Positions 27,414 through 34,742 of a DNA stretch of 39,545 nucleotides are shown here, one piece after another. A model generated the notes under the pieces. That model saw nothing but the letters and a program-made list of their open reading frames with translations, was not told the DNA's origin and did no database searches. The stretch comes from DASSHC01 sp035693105. Its GTDB lineage: Bacteria; Chloroflexota; Chloroflexia; Thermomicrobiales; Thermomicrobiaceae. The stretch's first letter is position 1; every line of letters starts with the position of its first letter. A program made the translations under genes and the position numbers. The stretch covers positions 1 through 39,545 of the forward strand of contig DASSHC010000107.1 in assembly GCA_035693105.1 (NCBI GenBank), in the 5' to 3' direction.

Positions 27414-27640
27414 TTCGCGACCTCGTCGAAGGCCGCCGCCACCTCGTGCAGCACCTCCGCGGCATTGAGTCCGTGCAGCTCCGCCGCCTCGGCCAGCGTG
27501 TGCTCGCCGCCGCAGCAGAGATCGAACCCGTAGCGCGCCAGCACGGGCATCAGGCCGGGATACTCCTCCACCAGCTCGCGGATCAGCCGCGTCTCGATTA
27601 TCTGGCGCTTCCGCTCGATCGTCAGGCCGGTCATCATCAT
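27410..27640 (-). CDS. Stand-alone ScdA N-terminal domain (DUF542) protein
   Basis: A 76-residue protein that matches the N-terminal domain of RIC/YtfE/ScdA di-iron proteins: it has YGFDLCCGGEHTLAEAAELHGL, the CCGG-containing signature, but lacks the C-terminal hemerythrin-like domain. In full proteins the unit takes part in repair of iron-sulfur clusters damaged by nitric oxide. GAGGGAG precedes a run of three ATG codons. It sits 53 bp behind nirK and overlaps the NnrS-like gene by 4 bp, so it is co-translated with a probable NO-handling protein. Confidence 0.85.
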   Translation of the reverse strand: MMMTGLTIERKRQIIETRLIRELVEEYPGLMPVLARYGFDLCCGGEHTLAEAAELHGLNAAEVLHEVAAAFDEVAK

Positions 27641-27693
27641 GCTCCCTCACGGGGCGGCGGACCCCCGCCCGCCGCCCATCCTACCATTCGTTC

Positions 27694-28794
27694 CTAGTGA
27701 CCCATGCTGCCGGCATCGCCCGGCTTGATCGAGTTGAAGATGCTGGGGTCGGCCTCGCCATCGACGTGCAGCGTGCCGATCGCGCCCTTCATCACCCGGC
27801 CCAGGCTGTGGTCGACCAGCGAGTAGTTGCCGGGGTAGTCGGTCGTGAGCTCGACCATGGTCGCGTCGCCCGGCGGCACCAGCGTCGTCTGCACGTTGTG
27901 GTTCTCCAGCGTGCCACCCTCGACGCTCACGCTGTCGAAGCTCTCACCGATAATGTGGAAGCTCGAGGGCAGATTCGGGCCGCCCACTCCGAAGAAGATG
28001 CGCACCGTGTCACCGACGTTGGACTCCAGCTCGTGCTCACCGGTCAGCGCGCCGACCGAGCCATTGAAGACCACGTACTCGGGATCCTCGGCCATCATCT
28101 TGGTCATGTCGAAGCGGCGCATGCCCTTGTCACCCACGTTGCCGGCCGGGTAGAAGTCGCCCTGCATCACGTAGAACTCGTGGTCGACCGCGGGCAGGCC
28201 CTCCGGCGGCTCCACCACGATCAGGCCGTACATGCCGTTGGCGATGTGCATGGGCGCCGGCGCCGCGGCGCAGTGGTAGACGTAGGTGCCGGCGTGCAGC
28301 GCTTTGAAGCTGAAGGTTGCCTCGCTGCCCGGCTTGACCGCGGTCACGGCCGCGCCGCCGCCGGGTCCGGTCACCGCGTGCAGGTCGATGTCGTGCGGGC
28401 TGGCGCTGCTCGGGTCGTTCTTGAGCGTCAGCTCGACGGTATCGCCCTCGCGCACCCGGATCATCGGACCGGGGACCGTGCCGTTGAAGGTGTAGAAGGT
28501 GTAGCCGACGCCGTTATCGAGCAGCGCCTTGACCTCCTGGGCCACCAGCGTGACCTTGACCGTCGTCGGATCGCGGTGCCCGACCGGCGGCGCCACCACC
28601 GGCTGCGGCAGCCGCGTCAGCCCCGCTACCTCAGCCGCCAGCGCGGCGTCGTCCGGCGCGGCCGTCATGTTCATCGCGGCCTGCGTCCCGCCGCCGCCGG
28701 TCGTCCAGGCACCGACCGAGGCGACGGCCAGCGACAGTATCACCAGCGCGACGAGCGCCAGGCCGCGCATCACTCCGCGTCGCAACACATTCAT
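27694..28794 (-). CDS. nirK: Copper-containing nitrite reductase
   Basis: An exported two-cupredoxin enzyme reducing nitrite to nitric oxide. The N-terminal 30 residues form an uncleaved or Sec-type signal helix. All ligands are present: type 1 copper His134, Cys175, His183, Met188; type 2 copper His139, His174, His329; and the catalytic pair Asp137 and His280. The frame allows an earlier ATG at 28839, but AAGGAGG lies eight bases before the ATG at 28794. The mature chain is about 340 residues, typical. The stretch between His/Cys and Met (HCAAAPAPMHIANGM) is the short form. It is in an operon after DoxX and before ScdA-N and NnrS-like genes. No nitric oxide reductase lies in the window. Confidence 0.96.
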   Translation of the reverse strand: MNVLRRGVMRGLALVALVILSLAVASVGAWTTGGGGTQAAMNMTAAPDDAALAAEVAGLTRLPQPVVAPPVGHRDPTTVKVTLVAQEVKALLDNGVGYTFYTFNGTVPGPMIRVREGDTVELTLKNDPSSASPHDIDLHAVTGPGGGAAVTAVKPGSEATFSFKALHAGTYVYHCAAAPAPMHIANGMYGLIVVEPPEGLPAVDHEFYVMQGDFYPAGNVGDKGMRRFDMTKMMAEDPEYVVFNGSVGALTGEHELESNVGDTVRIFFGVGGPNLPSSFHIIGESFDSVSVEGGTLENHNVQTTLVPPGDATMVELTTDYPGNYSLVDHSLGRVMKGAIGTLHVDGEADPSIFNSIKPGDAGSMGH

Positions 28795-28835
28795 GGCAAC
28801 AACCTCCTTGAGAAAAAGCCGTTCTCCGTCGTTCA

Positions 28836-29474
28836 TCACGATCGCGAATCGTCAGTGGCCGGGCGCCGGGCAAGCTGCGCCCCCATCCGAGCCTGAAGCC
28901 TGCTCGCGGCGTGCGTCAGGCGAGTGATTAGCGCGCCGCCCTGCCCCGGCACGCCCAGCATCGGCAGCAGCCAGCGGTCGAAGCCGAGCCAGCCGGCGGT
29001 CTTCCAGGCCAGGATCAACCCGATCGCCAGGACCAGCAGCAGCGGATCGAGGCTGCTGGTGCCGGCGAGCAGGTGGCTGACGCTCAGCAAGATCCCGAGA
29101 AAGGCCGCCAGCGCGGTGAAGGCGCCGAGGATCAGCGCCAGCCCCACCAGCGTCTCGGCCACCGCTGCCAACGGCGCGAGCCAGTGGTAGGCGCCGCGGT
29201 CGAGCAGGAAGTGGAGCACCGCCCGCGACCAGCCGTCGGCCAGCGGATGGGTGGCCGCGCCCTGCGCGTGGGTCAACTGATCCCAGTAGTCGCGCAGGGC
29301 CGCGCCGCCGTTCATCCAGTCGGGCGAGCCGACGCGCTGCCGGCCGATCTGCAGCCACCACCAGCCAAGCCAGAGGCGCGCCGCCAGCCAGAGCCAGGCC
29401 AGGCGCGTGTCGCTGAAGAGGCGCTGCGCGATCGGGGGATCGTCCAGCAGGGTCGAGCGGGTCTCGGACGTCAT
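28836..29474 (-). CDS. DoxX/DoxD-type membrane protein
   Basis: A 212-residue membrane protein with a WLAARLWLGWWWLQIG first helix, a soluble insert with WMNGGAALRDYWDQL and GAYHWLAPLAAVAETLVGLALILG, and further helices. This is the DoxX/DoxD family pattern (thiosulfate:quinone oxidoreductase small subunit relatives and quinone-linked proteins). It may deliver electrons from the quinone pool or anchor a partner. It precedes nirK by 41 bp and overlaps the small upstream gene by 4 bp (ATGA). The exact biochemical role in nitrite reduction is unknown. Confidence 0.88.
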   Translation of the reverse strand: MTSETRSTLLDDPPIAQRLFSDTRLAWLWLAARLWLGWWWLQIGRQRVGSPDWMNGGAALRDYWDQLTHAQGAATHPLADGWSRAVLHFLLDRGAYHWLAPLAAVAETLVGLALILGAFTALAAFLGILLSVSHLLAGTSSLDPLLLVLAIGLILAWKTAGWLGFDRWLLPMLGVPGQGGALITRLTHAASRLQARMGAQLARRPATDDSRS

Positions 29475-29701
29475 CGCACGCGCTCCCCGCCGCGCGGGCC
29501 GCGCACCGCGAGCGCCCAGTCGACGACGAACTCGTCGTCATCGCGCGGGGCCGGGGCGGGCAACGTCCCACGACCGCCGCCCGCGCTCCGCTCCGTCACG
29601 GCGACGCGCGCAAGTCGGTTGAGCGTCGAACGCTCGTCGCACATCGCGCTGATGACCAGCACGCCGCGCTCAACCGCCTGCGTCACACCCGCCGTGATCA
29701 C
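29471..29701 (-). CDS. Small hypothetical protein at the head of the nirK operon
   Basis: A 76-residue frame starting at GTG 29701. It has a good ribosome site (GGGGAG about 6 nt upstream) and ends in a 4-bp ATGA overlap with the DoxX start, which is strong evidence of real, coupled translation. The sequence (VLVISAMCDERSTLNRLARVAVTER, then a Gly/Pro-rich part and DDDEFVVDWALAVRG) matches no family I know. It could be a regulator or a maturation factor, or a leader peptide coupling translation of DoxX. Confidence 0.55.
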   Translation of the reverse strand: MITAGVTQAVERGVLVISAMCDERSTLNRLARVAVTERSAGGGRGTLPAPAPRDDDEFVVDWALAVRGPRGGERVR

Positions 29702-30120
29702 GACCCGCTCCCCTCTCGGTGTTGCGGTCCTGGCGGACCCCCAAACCTCTCACTGGCTCAACTCTAGATCGCGGACAGGCGCCACCCCACGGCCCGGCGG
29801 ATAGTCCGGCTGCGGAAGCAGGGGTGGTTCTCGCGCTATCCCAAGAGGCAACGAGATGGGGGGCTGCCTACCCAAACAGGTGGGGTACGAGCCTCGATCG
29901 GTTCAGGCACCGGCGGAGGAAGGACTGAGAGATCCTTCGGCTGCGGCCTCAGGATGATAGGCGATACTGAGCCGCCCCTCCTGTCATTCTGAGCCGCAGC
30001 GAAGAATCTCTCAGAAATGTGGGGCGGCACCGATTGTGTTGGGCAGAGGAGATCCCTTCGACAAACTCAGGGCAGGCTCATCGGCTGCGGCCTCGGGATA
30101 ACAGGAGAGGGAGCGGCCCG
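29702..30120. other. 419-bp region with nirK operon promoter side and repeats (29925-30105)
   Basis: No gene is seen. The nirK operon promoter should be at 29702-29850; I see no FNR-type TTGAT-N4-ATCAA box. At 29925-29960 and 29980-30013 lie inverted GAGATCCTTCGGCTGCGGC-like arms forming a hairpin, and at 30047-30105 a reverse-oriented copy of composite repeat family B. This is the densest repeat cluster in the window. Confidence 0.75.
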
Positions 30121-30780
30121 CTACGTCTCCTCGGGCTTGTCGGTGCGCACCAGGCCGCTGCGCAGGGCGTAGGCGATCACCTGGGCGCGGTTCTGCAAGT
30201 GCAGCTTGTCGAGGATGTTGCGCAGGTGATATTTAACCGTGTTCTCGCTGACGAAGAGGCGCTCGGCCAGCTCCCGGTTCGAGGTCACCCCCTGCACCAG
30301 CAGCTCCAGCACCTCGCGCTCCCGCTCGGTCAGCGCCTCGGGCGGCCGCGCCTCGCGTGGGGCGGCGGGCCGGGCGAACTCGGCCAGCAGCTTGCGCGCC
30401 AGCCCCGGCGTCAGCGCCGGCTCGCCGCGCGTCACCCCGTCGAGCAGGGCGAAGAATTGCTCGGCCTCCAGGTCCTTGGGCAGGAAGCCCTGCGCGCCCG
30501 ACTTGATCGCCTCGAAGAGGTCCGCCTCCTGCTCCGACGCGGTCAGGACGACCACCTTGACCTCCGGCAGCTCGGCGCTGAGGATGCGCGTGGCCGTCAA
30601 GCCATCCATCTCCGGCATGGTCAGGTCCATCAGCACCACATCCGGCTGCTCGCGGCGCGCCAGCTCGACCGCCTCGCGGCCGTTGCGCGCCTCGCCGACC
30701 ACCTCCTCGCCGTGCGACTCCAGCAGGCTTGAGAGCCCGTCGCGAAAGAGCGCGTGGTCGTCAGCGATCAGAATGCGCAT
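30121..30780 (-). CDS. NarL/LuxR-family response regulator
   Basis: A 219-residue two-component regulator. The receiver domain (1-120) has Asp7/Asp8, phospho-acceptor Asp52 (VLMDLTMPEMDG), Thr80 and Lys102. The LuxR-type helix-turn-helix is at about 149-208 (LTEREREVLELLVQG, SENTVKYHLRNILDKL). It overlaps the kinase gene by 20 bp and uses AGGAG within the kinase 3' end as its ribosome site. NarL-type pairs often answer to nitrate, nitrite or redox cues. Proximity to nirK suggests, but does not show, that it controls that operon. Confidence 0.94.
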   Translation of the reverse strand: MRILIADDHALFRDGLSSLLESHGEEVVGEARNGREAVELARREQPDVVLMDLTMPEMDGLTATRILSAELPEVKVVVLTASEQEADLFEAIKSGAQGFLPKDLEAEQFFALLDGVTRGEPALTPGLARKLLAEFARPAAPREARPPEALTEREREVLELLVQGVTSNRELAERLFVSENTVKYHLRNILDKLHLQNRAQVIAYALRSGLVRTDKPEET

Positions 30781-32194
30781 GGCGAGCTCCTGTCTGTGTC
30801 TGTGTTTGTGCGAGATCGGCCGAGGGGCGCGGCAGGCGGGCGTGGACGGTCGTGCCGGCGCCGGGTTGCGAGCGAATCTCGACGCTTCCGCCCACTGACT
30901 CCGCGCGCTCGTGCATCGTGGCCAGCCCGAAGCGCGGCACGCCAGTCCGTCCCGGCGCGGCCGGAGCGAAGCCGATGCCGTTGTCGTTGACGGTCACGTC
31001 GACCACCTCATCGGCGAGGCGCAGGCGAATCTCTACCTGGCTGGCCTGGGCGTGCTTGCGCACGTTCGCCAGCGACTCCTGGATGATGCGCAGCAGTTGC
31101 AGCTCGGCCATCGGCGAGAGCCCGAGCCGGAAGGATTGCGCCGGCTCGGTGCTCCAGCGCACCACCACCCCGCTCTGATCCTGCCAGCTCCCCAGATAAT
31201 CCGCCAGCACATCGAGGAAGTCGCGCTCCGGGCCGAGCGAGCTGCGCAGGCCGAGGATGTTCTCGCGCACGTCGGCGTAGGCCTCGCGCGCGGCGGTGGC
31301 GAGCTGGCCGATCTGCTCCTCGGCACGCTCAGGTTTGCCGGCGCGAATGAAGCCCTGGGCCGCCTGCGCCTTCGTATTCACGTAGCCGAGCACCTGAGCG
31401 ATGCTGTCGTGCATCTCGCGGGCGATGCGCTCCCGCTCCTCCACCACCGCCAGCGCTCGCACCTCCTGGTGGAGGCGCGCGTTCTCGATCGCCAGCGCCG
31501 CCTGGGTGGCGAAGCGCTCCAGCCGCGCCTGGTCGGCCGCGTCGAACTCGGCCGCACCCTCTTTCTCGGTCAGGTAGAGGCTGCCGAGCACGCGATCGTG
31601 CGAGCGAATCGGCACCGCCACCAGCGAGCGCATCACCGGGTGATTGGGCGGGAAGCCAACTGAGCGCGGGTGCGTGGAGAGGTCGCCAAGGCGCAGCGGG
31701 CGTGCCTCCTCGATCACCAGACCGAGCAGCCCGTGTCCGCTCGGGATCGGCCCCTGCAGCGCGCGCTCCTCGGGCGTGATGCCCGAGGTGAGGAAGGCTT
31801 CCATCCCCTGACCGTCGGAGCGCAGCAGCGCCAGCGCGCCATAACGCGCCCCGACCAGATCGCGCGCCTCCTCCACCACCTGCTGCAGCACCGACTTCAG
31901 GTCGAGCGCCCGCGTAATCGACATACCCGACTCGTGCAGCGCCAGCAGCTCCTGGTTCTGGCTGGCCAGGCTGCGCTGCATCGCCCCGATCACGCCGAAG
32001 ATCGCTTCGCTGAAGAAGAGCGTGCCGAGCAGCACCGCGCCCGCCACCAATAGATACCCGGGCCAGGAGCGAAAGAGGTCGGGGTAGAGGAGATCGCGGG
32101 CCAGCTCCACCAGGGTCAGGAAGAGCAGCGGCGCGAGGATCGCGATCCACTTCAGCCGTCGAAGCTGGTTCTGATTGTCTACATTTGTCTCCAT
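30761..32194 (-). CDS. Membrane GAF-domain histidine kinase (NarX/DegS-like, HisKA_3)
   Basis: A 477-residue sensor kinase. Two transmembrane helices (about 15-32 and 46-70) bracket a short loop, then a GAF domain (about 95-240), the HisKA_3 dimerisation box ERIAREMHDSIAQVLGYV with phospho-His262, and an HATPase domain with NVRKHAQAS and NDNGIGF. The short periplasmic loop and GAF suggest internal sensing. The frame is open well upstream; the ATG at 32194 begins a sensible N-terminus, although its ribosome site (GGGA) is modest. The C-terminal tail AQTQTQTG is encoded by a hexanucleotide tract. The response regulator gene overlaps by 20 bp, so the two form one operon. Confidence 0.93.
   Translation of the reverse strand: METNVDNQNQLRRLKWIAILAPLLFLTLVELARDLLYPDLFRSWPGYLLVAGAVLLGTLFFSEAIFGVIGAMQRSLASQNQELLALHESGMSITRALDLKSVLQQVVEEARDLVGARYGALALLRSDGQGMEAFLTSGITPEERALQGPIPSGHGLLGLVIEEARPLRLGDLSTHPRSVGFPPNHPVMRSLVAVPIRSHDRVLGSLYLTEKEGAAEFDAADQARLERFATQAALAIENARLHQEVRALAVVEERERIAREMHDSIAQVLGYVNTKAQAAQGFIRAGKPERAEEQIGQLATAAREAYADVRENILGLRSSLGPERDFLDVLADYLGSWQDQSGVVVRWSTEPAQSFRLGLSPMAELQLLRIIQESLANVRKHAQASQVEIRLRLADEVVDVTVNDNGIGFAPAAPGRTGVPRFGLATMHERAESVGGSVEIRSQPGAGTTVHARLPRPSADLAQTQTQTGARHAHSDR
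30790..30810. repeat. Short hexanucleotide tract in the histidine kinase 3' end
   Basis: CTGTCTGTGTCTGTGTTTGTG on the plus strand; on the coding strand it encodes the TQTQTG-type tail of the kinase. It lies 10-30 bp before the response regulator start, next to its ribosome site. It shares TGTGTCTGTG with the tract at 2332-2367. Confidence 0.7.
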
Positions 32195-32227
32195 GAATAT
32201 TCCCGTCGCGCGGCGGCTAACACGCGA

Positions 32228-32233
32228 ATTATG
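32228..32233 (-). promoter_or_regulatory. Candidate -10 (CATAAT) for the histidine kinase operon
   Basis: Read on the minus strand, CATAAT lies about 35 bp upstream of the ATG at 32194. No good -35 is seen at 17 bp (TGCCGG), so the call is weak. It sits in the 285-bp divergent region between the kinase operon and the small membrane protein gene, in which I see no gene. Confidence 0.3.
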
Positions 32234-32479
32234 CATCATGCGAGATGTTTCCGGCAGGCGCGGCAGCGGCTGCTCCCGGCCGCTCCTATCAATTGGGGTA
32301 GGACGCGGGCGCCGCCGCTCATCCAATGGCGCGGGAGACGAAACCATCCGCGCGGACGTTGGACGGCCCGCGCCGGAGCCGTAGGCTGTAACTGCATGAG
32401 GGCTGGTGCGAAGCCCGGAGTAGTCAGCCGACGCGCCGCGGCGCTCGCGAGCGGGCAGACAGAAAGGAACAGGCAGTTG

Positions 32480-32890
32480 ATGAGACATCTCGCGCGGCCG
32501 ATGTGGCCGATCTACCTCGCAGCCGGGCTGGCGGCGCTCGCGGCGCAGTTGCACGCCTACGTCCTCCCCGAGCACTTTCAGGAGTGGTGGGGCTACGGCG
32601 CCGCCTTCCTGGCGATGGTCATCTTCCAGGACATCTTCGCGGTGCTGCTTCTCTCCAGTCCGCGGCGGCCGGTCTACCTGCTGGGTATCGCCGGCACGCT
32701 GGCGATGGTCAGCCTCTGGTTCGTCAGCCGCTTCGTCGGCCTCCCGCTCGGCCCCAGCGCGGGTGAGCTGGAGCCGGTCGGCCTGTTGGATGCCGTTACC
32801 CAGACGGTCGAGATCGTCCTGATCGTCGCGCTCGCGCTGCTGGCCCAGCCGCGCTTCGTCACCCACTCCCAGCGCGCGGCTCACGCCTGA
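32480..32890 (+). CDS. Small four-helix membrane protein, unknown function
   Basis: A 136-residue protein with about four hydrophobic helices (PIYLAAGLAALAAQLHAYVL, then AFLAMVIFQDIFAVLLL, YLLGIAGTLAMVSLWFVSRF, VEIVLIVALALLA). The ATG at 32480 follows AAAGGA; a longer frame from 32231 is not supported. It is divergent from the kinase-regulator operon, so it might be under that regulator or be a sensor partner, but nothing in the sequence proves it. Single Asp, His and Glu residues lie between helices. No family recognised. Confidence 0.75.
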   Translation: MRHLARPMWPIYLAAGLAALAAQLHAYVLPEHFQEWWGYGAAFLAMVIFQDIFAVLLLSSPRRPVYLLGIAGTLAMVSLWFVSRFVGLPLGPSAGELEPVGLLDAVTQTVEIVLIVALALLAQPRFVTHSQRAAHA

Positions 32891-32910
32891 CCACAACTCA
32901 CAACCTCCTA

Positions 32911-32942
32911 CGGAGGAGCCGCGCGGTCACGCGGCTCCTCCG
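32911..32942. terminator. Bidirectional hairpin between convergent genes
   Basis: CGGAGGAGCCGCG (32911-32923), loop CGGTCA, CGCGGCTCCTCCG (32930-32942): a perfect 13-bp GC-rich stem. It lies 20 bp after the membrane protein stop and 26 bp before the stop side of the alkyltransferase gene. There is no clear U-run, but stability and position fit a shared terminator. Confidence 0.75.
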
Positions 32943-32968
32943 GCTGTCTGCCAGACGAATCGCCGCGA

Positions 32969-33511
32969 TCAGCCTCCGGGCTTCGCTCGCATCACGGCGG
33001 CTTCGAGGTCAAGCAGAGCGCGTTTCTGATGCAGGCCGCCGCCATAGCCGCGCAGGCCGCCGTCGGCGCCTACCAGCCGGTGGCAGGGGATGACGATCGC
33101 GGCCGGATTGGCGCCGTTGGCCGCGCCCACCGCACGGTACGCGCGCGGCGCGCCGATGCGAGCGGCGATCTCGCGGTAGGTCGCCGTCTCCCCGAACGGC
33201 ACTGCCGCCACCGCCTGCCAGACGCGGCGTTGAAACGGCGTGCCCACCAGATCGAGCGGCAGGGTAAAGCGCCGCAGGCGCCCGGCGAAATAGTCGCCGA
33301 GCTGCACGGCGGCCTCGTCGAGCCATCGCTGGGCCGCCTCGGGCGCGTCCTCGCACATCTCGCCCCGCGCGAGGTGCAGGCAGGACTGTCGCGTTGAGCC
33401 GGGCACGGTGATGGCGCGCAGCCCAGACGCGCCGGCCGCCAGCCAGACCGGACCCAGCGGCGTATCCACCACGCCCACCGTCAGCGGCGTCGCCAGTCGT
33501 GCGCGCTCCAC
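32969..33511 (-). CDS. ogt: Methylated-DNA-protein-cysteine methyltransferase (Ogt/MGMT)
   Basis: A 180-residue suicide DNA repair protein that moves alkyl groups from O6-alkylguanine to its own cysteine. It has the winged-helix domain TPFQRRVWQAVAAVPFGETATY, RAVGAANGANPAAIVIPCHR with acceptor Cys143 in PCHR, and the following GGLRGYGGG loop. The start is GTG at 33511 with AAGGGAG seven bases upstream. It is a single gene, not fused to an Ada or AlkA domain. Confidence 0.96.
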   Translation of the reverse strand: MERARLATPLTVGVVDTPLGPVWLAAGASGLRAITVPGSTRQSCLHLARGEMCEDAPEAAQRWLDEAAVQLGDYFAGRLRRFTLPLDLVGTPFQRRVWQAVAAVPFGETATYREIAARIGAPRAYRAVGAANGANPAAIVIPCHRLVGADGGLRGYGGGLHQKRALLDLEAAVMRAKPGG

Positions 33512-33644
33512 ACGCTCGCTCCCTTCATGCGCTCTCCATGGTACTCGTCAGCCGATCCGCGCGGCCGCGGCGGGGAAGGGCATAGATGCTGCGATCCCGG
33601 CGGTGGATAGTCGCGGCCCCGCGCGGGCGACGGAAGGAGCCAAA

Positions 33645-34022
33645 ATGAGCGGTCAGAACAGTCAGAGCGGTCAACTCCCCAACGTGGAGCAGGTCGTCCA
33701 GCAGGAGCTATCGCAGATGAGCTTCTCGGGCGGCATCTCGAAGACGCAGCTTCTCGACCATTTCCGCATGGCGCCGACGGTGCGCGAGATGCTCAACAAC
33801 AGCCTCCCGGACACGACCTTCACCGCTGCCGCCCAGGTGATGAAGGACATCCCCCAGGGGTCGTGGCAACAGGTCGAGAATATCATCGAGCACGGCTCAC
33901 CGGAGAGCCACTACCTGCAATCGCGGGCGGCTCACTTCAGCACCTGGGGCAAGACGCCGGGGTTCGGCCATATCACCGAGGAGGAGCAGGCCAACCAGCA
34001 GCGCAACCAATCCGGCTCGTAG
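33645..34022 (+). CDS. Hypothetical hydrophilic protein, about 125 residues
   Basis: The ATG at 33645 has GAAGGAG five bases upstream, and the chain begins MSGQNSQSGQLPNVEQVVQQELSQ. It is rich in Gln, Asn and Ser at both ends (EEEQANQQRNQSGS at the C-terminus) and has a central helical part (TQLLDHFRMAPTVREMLNN). I know no family for it. There is no signal, no cysteine and no metal motif. The frame extends upstream, but without support. Confidence 0.72.
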   Translation: MSGQNSQSGQLPNVEQVVQQELSQMSFSGGISKTQLLDHFRMAPTVREMLNNSLPDTTFTAAAQVMKDIPQGSWQQVENIIEHGSPESHYLQSRAAHFSTWGKTPGFGHITEEEQANQQRNQSGS

Positions 34023-34149
34023 CCCTTGACAGCGGAGCCGCTGGCATGCAGCCTGCAGGGTATGGAGCACGGGCGGGCGAGCCTAGCTGGCCGGGGTGAA
34101 ATCCAGACCAGCGACGCTCCCCGCCCCTCTTTGTGTCTGGAGGTGATTG

Positions 34150-34566
34150 ATGCCGCTGGCCCAGGTGATCGGGTTTGATCACGTCAACCTCAAAACCCGC
34201 GATATGCAGCGCGCCATCGACTTCTATACCCAAATCCTCGGCCTGCGCCTGGTGCGCGCCGAGCGCGACGGCTCCGGCGCGCTCGTCTTCACCTCGGTGC
34301 GGGCGGGCGACCTCCTGATCGACTTCCAGCCCGACAGCGGCGATTGGCAGGCCGGCGCCGGCGGCCTCAACCACGTCGCGCTGACGATCGAACCAACTGA
34401 CCTGGACCAATTGGCCCAGGCGCTGCGCGAGCGCGGCGTCGAGATCACCGAGGGGCCGGTGCGCCGCCAGGGCGCCTTCGGCTACGGCATGGCCCTCTAC
34501 ATCAAAGACCCCGACGGCCACGGCGTGGAGCTGAAGCACTACGAATTCCCGCTCGCGCCCAGCTAG
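34150..34566 (+). CDS. VOC/glyoxalase-fold protein
   Basis: A 138-residue vicinal-oxygen-chelate protein with paired beta-alpha-beta-beta-beta units. Candidate metal ligands are His11 (FDHVNL), the His in LNHVALTI and the Glu in GVELKHYE. The GLRLVRAERDG and PDGHGVELKHYEF segments are typical. Substrate unknown (thiol adducts, antibiotics or ring cleavage are all known in the family). GGAGGTGA precedes the ATG at 34150; a TTG three bases earlier is not used. Confidence 0.88.
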   Translation: MPLAQVIGFDHVNLKTRDMQRAIDFYTQILGLRLVRAERDGSGALVFTSVRAGDLLIDFQPDSGDWQAGAGGLNHVALTIEPTDLDQLAQALRERGVEITEGPVRRQGAFGYGMALYIKDPDGHGVELKHYEFPLAPS

Positions 34567-34593
34567 ACCGGCTGTCCGAAATGGAATGACATC

Positions 34594-34723
34594 GAGTTTG
34601 AGGTCCTTATCTGCCTCATTACCAGGCCAAACTCAGCCCCTTAAGTGGGCTGCGAGGACTCAGCCCGGGAATTCGATTCCCGGGCGCCGGCGGGCAGGGT
34701 GCCGGGGCGTACATCTCAAACTC
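34594..34723 (+). ncRNA. Structured leader or tRNA-like remnant before the M16 protease gene
   Basis: An outer helix GAGTTTGAG (34594-34602) with CTCAAACTC (34715-34723) encloses two hairpins. The first is CAGCCC-CTTAAGT-GGGCTG (34634-34652), whose 7-nt loop resembles a tRNA-Leu(UAA) anticodon loop. The second is a perfect 10-bp stem GCCCGGGAAT-TCG-ATTCCCGGGC (34663-34685), resembling a T-arm with TTCGATT. A 9-bp direct repeat ACTCAGCCC occurs at 34631 and 34658. No matching D-arm or acceptor stem exists, so it is not a working tRNA. The folded unit ends 20 bp before the M16 start codon. Confidence 0.45.
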
Positions 34724-34742
34724 CGCCAGTAAAGGAATTTCA

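Noticed and set aside
28795..28839. Upstream ATG for nirK at 28839
   Set aside because: It would add 15 residues before a good signal peptide, whereas AAGGAGG stands eight bases before the ATG at 28794.
32231..32479. Plus-strand extension of the small membrane protein
   Set aside because: The added part is basic and unconserved-looking, has no ribosome site, and overlaps the divergent promoter region.
34660..34690. Vector-like GGGAATTCGATT stretch as possible cloning contamination
   Set aside because: It lies inside a perfect natural 10-bp stem flanked by ordinary genome sequence, with no other vector sequence nearby.
34594..34723. Functional tRNA-Leu gene
   Set aside because: The anticodon-like and T-arm-like stems have no acceptor stem partner and no D-arm, and the T-loop carries two extra bases.
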